Shown: piece by piece, positions 8,442 through 15,383 of the stretch
How positions within the stretch are numbered: the stretch's first letter is position 1
How the letters are laid out: each line of letters starts with the position of its first letter
Assembly (NCBI GenBank): GCA_050633905.1
Contig: JBOEHJ010000045.1
Location: 3,576 to 67,575, forward strand
Length of the DNA: 64,000 nucleotides
Direction: 5' to 3'
Origin: JANQPX01 sp050633905
GTDB lineage: Bacteria > Pseudomonadota > Alphaproteobacteria > Geminicoccales > Geminicoccaceae
Made by a program: the position numbers and the translations under genes
The notes under the pieces: generated by a model
Seen by the model: the letters and a program-made list of their open reading frames with translations, nothing else
What the model was told of the DNA's origin: nothing
The model's database searches: none

Positions 8442-11400
8442 CTACTCTGCGGCCGTAAGCGTCTGGGTCGGTGCTCTGAAGGCTTCCAACAAATCGGCTT
8501 CGCGTGCCTTCGCCGCTTCTACATGCCGTTCCTTGACATGACCAAAGCCTCGAATGTGTTCGGGCAGGGAGGCGATTTCGATGGCAAGGGCATGATTCTC
8601 AGGGGTGAGCTTGGTTAGAACCTCGACCATCAGCGCCTCGTAATGACCGATCAGGCGGCGCTCCATCCGGCGCTCCTCGGTATAGCCGAAGGGATCGAAC
8701 GCCGTGCCTCGCAAGCCCTTGAACTTGGCCAGCCATTTGAAGGCGGTGAACACCCAGGGGCCATAGGCTTTCTTTTTGAGATGACCGCTTACCGGATCGG
8801 TGCCAGCGAACAAGGGCGGTGCGAGGTAGATGTTGATCTTGCCCTCGGAACCGAACTGACGTTTGATCTTTTCCTGAAAGCTGCCGTCGGCGTAGAGCCT
8901 GGCGACCTCATATTCATCTTTATAGGCAAGAAGCTTGAAGTAATAGCGGGCGACTGCCTCTGCGAGCCCGGTCATCCCCTTGGTTTCTCGTACTTCGACA
9001 GTGCGGACGCGTTCCACCAGATCGCGATAGCGCTGGGCATAATCGCCGTCTTGATAGGCGGTCAAATAAACAGCCCGGCGTTTGATCACCTCGTCGAGAT
9101 CGGTGCTTGGTGCCTGATCGCTGATCACCGTAAGCGGTGCCGCCTTGGCCTCGATGGCTGCCAGATCATGGGCAGCCAGGCGACCATGGCGGAAGGCTGA
9201 TTTGTTCAGCTCGATCGCGACCCGGTTCAGCTCGATCGCGCGCTCGATCGCTGCCGACGACACCGGTAGGAGGCCTTTTTGGTAGGCATAGCCGACCATG
9301 AAGAGATTGGTGCCTATCGCATCGCCGAGAAGTGCCGTCGCCAGGCGATTGGCCTCCACGAAGTGGGCCCGCTCACCCGCAGCCTCGTTAACAGCCGCTC
9401 GCAGGCGGTCACCCTGCATGGCGAGATCGGCGTTGCGGGTGAACTCGCCGGTGATCGACTCGTTGTCATTGACGATGATGCGGCCATGTTTGGGATGCAG
9501 CGTCGACAGCACTGGCTGACCACCTGCGACCATCAGATCGCATCCCAAGAGAAGATCGGCACCGCCGGCTGCAATCTTGGTGGTTTTGATGTCGTCAGGC
9601 GAGGCGGCCAGGCGAAGATGGCTCATCACCGCCCCGCCTTTTTGCGCAAGCCCGGTCATATCGAGAACGGCGGCCCCCTTGCCCTCCAGGTGAGCGGCCA
9701 TGCCCAACAGAGCCCCGATCGTCACCACCCCGGTTCCACCAACGCCGGAAACAACGATCCCATACCCTTCGTCAACGCCGGGAAGTTCCGGCTCAGGAAC
9801 AGTAATTTCATTCAGCGACAACGGTTCAAAGTCTCCCGCCAGCGGGTCGCTGCCGGAGATGGTGATGAAGCTTGGGCAGAAGCCTTTAAGGCAGGAAAAG
9901 TCTTTGTTGCAGCTGGATTGATCGATCCTGCGTTTTCGCCCGAACTCGGTTTCCAGCGGCATGATCGAGACGCAGTTAGAGGCTTCGCCGCAATCGCCGC
10001 AGCCTTCGCAGACCGCCTCGTTGATCATCACCCGCTTTGGCGGATCGATCATCAGACCACGCTTGCGCCGCCGCCGCTTTTCGGCAGCGCAGGTCTGATC
10101 GTAAATCAGGACCGAGGTGCCTTCGATCTCACGCATCTCGCGCTGCACCTGATCCAGCTCATCCCGATGGCGGATCGTAGTGCCGGGCGCGAAGCCCGCG
10201 GAAAGCGGGTATTTATCCGGTTCATCAGTGACCACGACAACGGTAACGGCGCCTTCCGCCATAACCTGCCGGCTCATCTGTGGGACGGTAAGCTGTCCAT
10301 CGACCGCCTGGCCGCCGGTCATTGCAACTGCGTCGTTGTAAAGGATCTTGTAGGTGATGTTCACGCCGGACGCGATCGCGGCACGGATCGCCATCAGGCC
10401 GGAATGGTAATAGGTGCCATCCCCTATGTTCTGAAAGATGTGTTTTCTCTTGGAAAACGGCGCTTCGCCGATCCAGCTTGCGCCTTCACCTCCCATCTGG
10501 GTGTAGCCATCATTCTTGCGATCCATCCACTGCGCCATGTAGTGGCAGCCGATGCCCGCTCGTGCCACACTGCCATCCGGCACTTTTGTCGAGGTGTTGT
10601 GCGGACAGCCGGAGCAGAAATAGGGCGTCCTTAGCATCGGCATAGTGATCGCCTCTGCCGCTTTTTTTCTTACTTTTAGAACACCGAGCGCGGCTTGAAG
10701 GTCGTCGTTCTGGCCTTGATCAAGGAGCCTTGTTCCAATGGCCTCAGCGATTTGGTTCGAGGACAGCGCACCGTTGGAGGGGAACAGCCAGTTGCCCTCC
10801 TCATCCTTCTTCCCGACCACGCTCGGCGTGGACCGCTGACCAAAGAGGGTTTCCTTGACCTGAGTCTCGATCAGGCCACGTTTCTCTTCGACGACGATGA
10901 TCTGCTTCAGGCCCTTGGCGAAGCTGGTAATGGTATCGCTGGCGATCGGATAGGTCAGGCCGAGCTTCAGCACGCGCAGGCCGAGTTTTTTCGCTACAGC
11001 CTCGTCGATGCCCAGATCGTCGAGGGCCTGCATAAGATCAAGATAGGATTTGCCGGTCGAAATGATCCCGAGCTTGGCCTTCGGCGTCGGGAATACTAGC
11101 CGGTCCAGCTGGTTGGCGGTCACGAACGCCTTGACCGCATCATGTTTTAGGAGATGCAGCCTTGCTTCCTGAGCGAGTGGAGGGTCGGGCCAGCGGATAT
11201 TCAAACCGTCCGGTGGCAGGATTGCATGATCGGGTAAAACAATGTCCGGCAAGGCACTTGTCAGGTTGATCGAGGCCGCCGTGTTGACCGTATCATGGAC
11301 GCATTTCACCCCGACCCAGCAACCGCTGAACCGGGAAAGCGCGAAGCCGATCAACCCGAACTGCAGGATTTCAGCGACGCCTGCCGGGTTCAAGATGGGG

Positions 11401-11903
11401 ATCATCGCATCGACGAGGCCGTATTCGCTCTGATGGGCCGTGGTCGAGCTCTCGCAGGTATGATCATCTCCCATCAGCACCAGCACGCCGCCCAAAGGGG
11501 ATGTGCCGGCGAGATTGGCATGGCGAAACACATCGCCTGTCCGATCGACGCCCGGTCCCTTGCCATACCACATGCCGAAGACGCCATCATAAGCGCCATC
11601 CCCGAACAGGTTGACCTGCTGGGTGCCCCAAAGGGCTGTTGCCGCCATGTCTTCGTTGACGCCCGGCTGGGCGAGGATGTTATGGGCCTCGAGATGGCGT
11701 TTAGCGCTTGCCATTTGCTGATCGAGATTGCCGAGCGGCGAACCTCGGTAGCCCGAAATATATCCACCAGTGCGGTGCCCGGCGGCCAGATCCCGTTCTT
11801 GTTGCATCATCGGTAACCGGACCAAAGCCTGGATGCCGGTCAGATAGATCCTACCGTCTTGTCGACTATACTTGTCGTCGAGTTCCACCTGCAAAAGCGA
11901 CAA
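8442..11903 (-). CDS. Indolepyruvate ferredoxin oxidoreductase, fused IorA-IorB type
   Basis: The enzyme oxidises aryl- or 2-oxo acids to acyl-CoA with ferredoxin. The 1153-residue chain joins both subunits. The N-terminal part has SGYRGSPLGNLDQQM and the TPP domain with FCSGCPHNTSTKVP, GIGCHYMAQWMDR and IGDGTYYHSGLMAIRAA. A cluster-binding segment follows: NEAVCEGCGDCGEAS and SCNKDFSCLKGFCPSF. The gamma domain is seen as VVSGVGGTGVVTIGALLG and MTGLAQKGGAVMSHLRLA. The last 300 residues form the C-terminal region usual for fused enzymes of proteobacteria. The start is TTG at 11903 without a clear ribosome site, so it could lie a few codons later. The gene is monocistronic. Confidence 0.93.
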   Translation of the reverse strand: MSLLQVELDDKYSRQDGRIYLTGIQALVRLPMMQQERDLAAGHRTGGYISGYRGSPLGNLDQQMASAKRHLEAHNILAQPGVNEDMAATALWGTQQVNLFGDGAYDGVFGMWYGKGPGVDRTGDVFRHANLAGTSPLGGVLVLMGDDHTCESSTTAHQSEYGLVDAMIPILNPAGVAEILQFGLIGFALSRFSGCWVGVKCVHDTVNTAASINLTSALPDIVLPDHAILPPDGLNIRWPDPPLAQEARLHLLKHDAVKAFVTANQLDRLVFPTPKAKLGIISTGKSYLDLMQALDDLGIDEAVAKKLGLRVLKLGLTYPIASDTITSFAKGLKQIIVVEEKRGLIETQVKETLFGQRSTPSVVGKKDEEGNWLFPSNGALSSNQIAEAIGTRLLDQGQNDDLQAALGVLKVRKKAAEAITMPMLRTPYFCSGCPHNTSTKVPDGSVARAGIGCHYMAQWMDRKNDGYTQMGGEGASWIGEAPFSKRKHIFQNIGDGTYYHSGLMAIRAAIASGVNITYKILYNDAVAMTGGQAVDGQLTVPQMSRQVMAEGAVTVVVVTDEPDKYPLSAGFAPGTTIRHRDELDQVQREMREIEGTSVLIYDQTCAAEKRRRRKRGLMIDPPKRVMINEAVCEGCGDCGEASNCVSIMPLETEFGRKRRIDQSSCNKDFSCLKGFCPSFITISGSDPLAGDFEPLSLNEITVPEPELPGVDEGYGIVVSGVGGTGVVTIGALLGMAAHLEGKGAAVLDMTGLAQKGGAVMSHLRLAASPDDIKTTKIAAGGADLLLGCDLMVAGGQPVLSTLHPKHGRIIVNDNESITGEFTRNADLAMQGDRLRAAVNEAAGERAHFVEANRLATALLGDAIGTNLFMVGYAYQKGLLPVSSAAIERAIELNRVAIELNKSAFRHGRLAAHDLAAIEAKAAPLTVISDQAPSTDLDEVIKRRAVYLTAYQDGDYAQRYRDLVERVRTVEVRETKGMTGLAEAVARYYFKLLAYKDEYEVARLYADGSFQEKIKRQFGSEGKINIYLAPPLFAGTDPVSGHLKKKAYGPWVFTAFKWLAKFKGLRGTAFDPFGYTEERRMERRLIGHYEALMVEVLTKLTPENHALAIEIASLPEHIRGFGHVKERHVEAAKAREADLLEAFRAPTQTLTAAE

Positions 11904-12374
11904 GGTTCGAAACCCCCTGTTTGATGGCGCCGATACAACAACCCGGTGCCTGATCCCTGGCCAATTACCCTATCAGATATCATGGCTGAAGCCAGAACAG
12001 AGCCTTTGCTGGGGGCAGGCAAAGCGAGAAAAAAGACCTGAACTCTTGTCGAAAGCGCCGACGAGGCATTTCGATAAGACTTATTGGGTCGGGGAAAAAG
12101 TTACACGCGTCCGGCCACGGCCTGATCACTCCACGGAAGGGCACACTCGGCATAGCTCTGGCAGGAAGAGGGCTGCTACTGACGTCATGAGATGGGGAAA
12201 TGCTCTAACCCGGTGAAATTCATGGTTCATTTGGTTTTCATCCAGGGGGGAAGCATGTTGAAATTCAACCATCAATGCTGGACAACACCCTGATTCCAAA
12301 CGGTTCTTTCCGGCAACACCTTAACTATTTTTTCCTTGTAAGTTGGCTATTTCTTGACTTTTGTATGAGAGTAT
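11904..12374. other. Divergent region between the indolepyruvate oxidoreductase gene and phaZ
   Basis: About 600 bp separate the two divergent starts. No reading frame here is convincing; an antisense frame at 12321-12584 overlaps the phaZ start and matches nothing known. The phaZ-proximal end carries the PhaR-like palindrome. Confidence 0.4.
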
Positions 12375-12389
12375 TGCTGCAATGCAGCA
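12375..12389. promoter_or_regulatory. Candidate PhaR operator (CTGC-N3-GCAG)
   Basis: TGCTGCA-A-TGCAGCA is a perfect 7-bp palindrome around one base and contains CTGC-AAT-GCAG at 12377-12387. PhaR of Paracoccus denitrificans and relatives represses PHB-granule genes through CTGC-N3-GCAG sites. It lies about 120 bp before phaZ, just downstream of a TTGACT that could be a -35 box (near 12354). Confidence 0.6.
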
Positions 12390-12512
12390 TAACCTGAAGA
12401 GGTTTAGGCTGCGGCAATGACGGGGAAACAGCGGTTTGGCCAAATCGTAAGATGGATACTTGGCCGGGGTCGGAGTCGTGCCGGACACGACAGTTGAGTT
12501 GGTGGTACGGTG

Positions 12513-13940
12513 ATGCAATACCATGCTTATGAGTTCGCCCATGCGATGGTCACGCCGATGCGGATCAGCGCAAAGATGGTGCAAGAGCTAAACAGCAGCG
12601 TCTTTAATCCGATGGCCCATACGCCGCTCGGCAAATCCGTGGCGGCCGCTTGCGAGGTATTCGAAGGCGTCACGCGTCGCTACGGCAAGCCAGAATTCGG
12701 CATCAAGCAGACCATGATGGGCGGCTTGCCGGTGCCGATCAATGAAGAAGTCGTCATGCGCAAGCCATTCGGCGATCTCCTGCATTTCGATCGTGACGAG
12801 AAGGTCTGCGGCAAGCGCTATGATCCGAAGGTTCTGCTGCTCGCACCGATGTCCGGACATTTTGCGACCTTGTTGCGCGGCACCGTCAAGAGCATGCTGC
12901 CCGACCATAATCTCTACATCACCGATTGGCGTGATGCCCGGAATGTACCGTTGATCTATGGCGGCTTCGATTTCGAGGATTTTGTCGACTATGTTATCGA
13001 TTTTATTCGGTTTCTAGGACCGAATACTCATGTTATCGCCGTTTGCCAACCCGCCGTGCCGGCGTTGGTGGCAACGGCGGTCATGGCTGGCATGGATGAT
13101 CCCAGCCAGCCGGCCTCGCTCACCTTGATGGGCGGGCCGATCGATACCAGACGCAACCCGACCGAGGTCAACAAGCTCGCCCAGTCCAAAGATATTGAAT
13201 GGTTCGAGCGCAATGTCATCGCGCGTGTGCCCTTTCCCCAAGCCGGCATGATGCGGCAGGTCTATCCAGGCTTCATTCAACTCTCCGGCTTCATGACCAT
13301 GAACATGGACCGGCATGTCAGCGCTCATTCGGATCTCTATCAGAATCTGGTCAAGGGCGATTGCGATTCGGTAGAGCAACACAAGAAGTTCTATGAAGAA
13401 TATCTTTCGGTCATGGATCTGCCTGCCGAGTTCTATCTGCAGACGGTCAGGCGCGTCTTCCAAGAACATGCGCTACCCGACGGCAAGATCACCCACCGGG
13501 GTCACAAGGTCGACTGCCGGCAGATCAAGAAGACAGCGCTGATGACGATCGAGGGTGAGAAGGACGATATCTGTGGCCTCGGTCAGACCGAAGCTGCCCA
13601 GGATTTATGTGCCAATATTCCTGACAGCGAACGGACCCACTATGTGCAGCCTGGGGTTGGCCATTACGGGGTGTTCAACGGTACCCGTTGGCGAACTGAG
13701 ATCCAGCCGCGGATCCGCGAAATGATCCGTACCACGCAATTCAAGCAGCGCATCGGCGCCAAGCCGGCTTCTGGTCCCACCAAGCTCGGTTCAACGACTG
13801 TCGTCGAGCCAAAGCGGGCTGCTAAAAAAGCCCAGAAGGCAAAGGCGTCCCCGACCAAAAAGCCCCGAGCGAAGAAGCCAGCCAATGGCACAACAACAGC
13901 GGCCAAACGGTCGAGAAAAGCCTCGCCGAAGCAAGCTTGA
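12513..13940 (+). CDS. phaZ: Intracellular poly(3-hydroxybutyrate) depolymerase with a Lys-rich tail
   Basis: The enzyme breaks down PHB on intracellular storage granules. It follows the intracellular PhaZ family from MQYHAYEFAHAMVTPMRISA through LLAPMSGHFATLLRGTVKSM and DWRDARNVP. The nucleophile region is VCQPAVPAL with Cys near residue 178, as in this family, where Cys replaces Ser. The C-terminal catalytic His lies in VQPGVGHYGVFNG. The last 50 residues are unusual: a run of Lys, Ala, Pro and Ser (PKRAAKKAQKAKASPTKK and similar) resembling histone-H1-like or PhaM-type tails. GTG at 12510 and ATG at 12513 are both possible starts. A PhaR-like palindrome lies upstream. Confidence 0.92.
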   Translation: MQYHAYEFAHAMVTPMRISAKMVQELNSSVFNPMAHTPLGKSVAAACEVFEGVTRRYGKPEFGIKQTMMGGLPVPINEEVVMRKPFGDLLHFDRDEKVCGKRYDPKVLLLAPMSGHFATLLRGTVKSMLPDHNLYITDWRDARNVPLIYGGFDFEDFVDYVIDFIRFLGPNTHVIAVCQPAVPALVATAVMAGMDDPSQPASLTLMGGPIDTRRNPTEVNKLAQSKDIEWFERNVIARVPFPQAGMMRQVYPGFIQLSGFMTMNMDRHVSAHSDLYQNLVKGDCDSVEQHKKFYEEYLSVMDLPAEFYLQTVRRVFQEHALPDGKITHRGHKVDCRQIKKTALMTIEGEKDDICGLGQTEAAQDLCANIPDSERTHYVQPGVGHYGVFNGTRWRTEIQPRIREMIRTTQFKQRIGAKPASGPTKLGSTTVVEPKRAAKKAQKAKASPTKKPRAKKPANGTTTAAKRSRKASPKQA

Positions 13941-14031
13941 ACGTTTCAAAAGGCTGAGAAGAGGGCAGGCGCGCGACCGCCGATGGCAGGATGCCCTCGT
14001 GGTTAGCAATCCGTTACGAACGTCGAACACC

Positions 14032-14047
14032 TGACCGTATTCGGTCA
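14032..14047. terminator. Small hairpin between convergent genes
   Basis: TGACCG-TATT-CGGTCA is a perfect 6-bp stem in the 150-bp space between the ends of phaZ and the convergent TAXI-like gene. No long T-run follows on either strand, so a terminator role is only suggested by position. Confidence 0.35.
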
Positions 14048-14096
14048 ATCCTAGCCATTACGGTGAGAACTTAATGTTGTGGTCATACCGCTACCA

Positions 14097-15041
14097 CTAG
14101 TTGGTGAATTTGATGACCACCTCGACCAAATCATTGCCGTCGCTGACTGGCGGTCCTGCCGTCGATGCTAACGTTCCTAAAGTTCGGTCAGCCGAGACGA
14201 TCTCGACGTTTTCGCCACAACCGGCATTGGAGCGCAAGGCCTCGACCACGTAACGCTCGCGGGCATCTGCCAGGCTGCTGTCACCATCGCTCATGTCTGC
14301 ATAGCTCGCGACCTCGATTTTTGTCGCATCGAAGATCGTTGCATATTGGCAGGCTTCTGCGATCCGCCGTTTTGCATCTTGATCCAACGTTGTGGCGTCG
14401 GCCCCGAAGTCGAGCAGGAATGTACTCGCGCCCTGCCTTACTTCTGCTTCGGGCAAGGTATCATCGTGAGCCAGATGTGCTGATAGGTTGGCTTCGCCGA
14501 TCTCTTCGTAATAGCGGGCAGCCCCGGGGTGAAGAGGCAAGGTCAACCCGACCAACGCCTTGTCGGCGGAAAGATCCCAAGAACGCTGATTAAGACCTTC
14601 GAAAAAAACACCGTTCTCGAGTATCGCTTTGGTGATGAAATAAATACCCCTATTCGAAACGTCAGCCCGTGTGATCAGTTCAAGCGACGGCCCCGATTCG
14701 ACGTCAACTCGATTGAATGTCATGATGCTTCGAAGATCTGCGCGCTGACGTCGTGTTGCCGGTTCCCATCCAACCAGGTTTGCGACCTTCTCTTTATCGA
14801 TGATGGAAAGATCGGCGGCAATATCTCGGTTGCCAAGTTCTACCAGTGTCAGATCGATGCCGTCACTTGGGAGCAGTTTGACCTTGACCAGGGATGTCAC
14901 GCCGACCCCTAGAACAAAGCTTTCACTACCTGGTTCGCCGGCACCGAGATAGAGATCCAAGACGGACTGGCCAAAGGCAAGCGAACATAGCAATAGTTGA
15001 GCTGGTATCAGAAAAAACCCGTACAACGCCTTACGAAACAT
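14097..15041 (-). CDS. Shortened TAXI-type binding protein fused to an OmpA-like domain
   Basis: This is a predicted periplasmic protein. ATG 15041 with GGGAG 5 bp upstream gives a signal peptide (about residues 1-25, ending LAFGQS). Residues about 30-195 match both ends of TAXI solute-binding proteins: GEPGSESFVLG near the start, then LELITRADVSNRGIYFITKA and LPLHPGAARYYEEIG. The central lobe of about 100 residues normal for TAXI proteins is missing. Residues about 205-314 look like an OmpA-type peptidoglycan-binding domain: FLLDFGADATTLDQDAKRRI, KIEVASYADMSDG, LADARERYVVEAL, and a final DLVEVVIKF. No TRAP permease is near. A relative without the OmpA part is at 40543-41463. Confidence 0.75.
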   Translation of the reverse strand: MFRKALYGFFLIPAQLLLCSLAFGQSVLDLYLGAGEPGSESFVLGVGVTSLVKVKLLPSDGIDLTLVELGNRDIAADLSIIDKEKVANLVGWEPATRRQRADLRSIMTFNRVDVESGPSLELITRADVSNRGIYFITKAILENGVFFEGLNQRSWDLSADKALVGLTLPLHPGAARYYEEIGEANLSAHLAHDDTLPEAEVRQGASTFLLDFGADATTLDQDAKRRIAEACQYATIFDATKIEVASYADMSDGDSSLADARERYVVEALRSNAGCGENVEIVSADRTLGTLASTAGPPVSDGNDLVEVVIKFTN

Positions 15042-15053
15042 CGATACTCCCAC

Positions 15054-15383
15054 GAAACGCTCAACCCATCAGGTTCAGCGCAGGCCCTCTCAACAAGGAA
15101 CGGATCTGGGATTGTTTCCTAGCGATCATGCTCGTTTATATGCCATATCTTAAGCGGACTCTTGCTACTTTAGAAGGCAAAAACAAATTGATCATATGAC
15201 TAAAAGCCATCCAGGTCACCTTTTAGATTATTAAGTCTATCATCCCCCAACACCTTATCCGCTAACTATAGCGAGGGACCAGGTAAATGCCAGTTCTAGC
15301 TTCGTGTAAAATGCTTTCGTGATGCGACTATCTAACTCATCGCCATCACCTTTCTTCGGTCTAAAAGCGGGAGTGCTTGATCA
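15054..15383. other. Divergent promoter region between the TAXI-OmpA gene and glnE
   Basis: The segment is AT-rich at 15130-15260. I saw no operator or RNA gene. The glnE start at 15384 has GGGAG (15369-15373) about 10 bp upstream. Confidence 0.35.

Noticed and set aside
9279..10634. A 451-codon plus-strand open frame
   Set aside because: It is antisense to the well-supported indolepyruvate ferredoxin oxidoreductase gene, and its product is rich in His, Arg and Gly without any family resemblance. Such frames are common opposite GC-rich genes.
12321..12584. An 87-codon minus-strand frame before phaZ
   Set aside because: It overlaps the start of phaZ and the PhaR-like palindrome and has no family resemblance.
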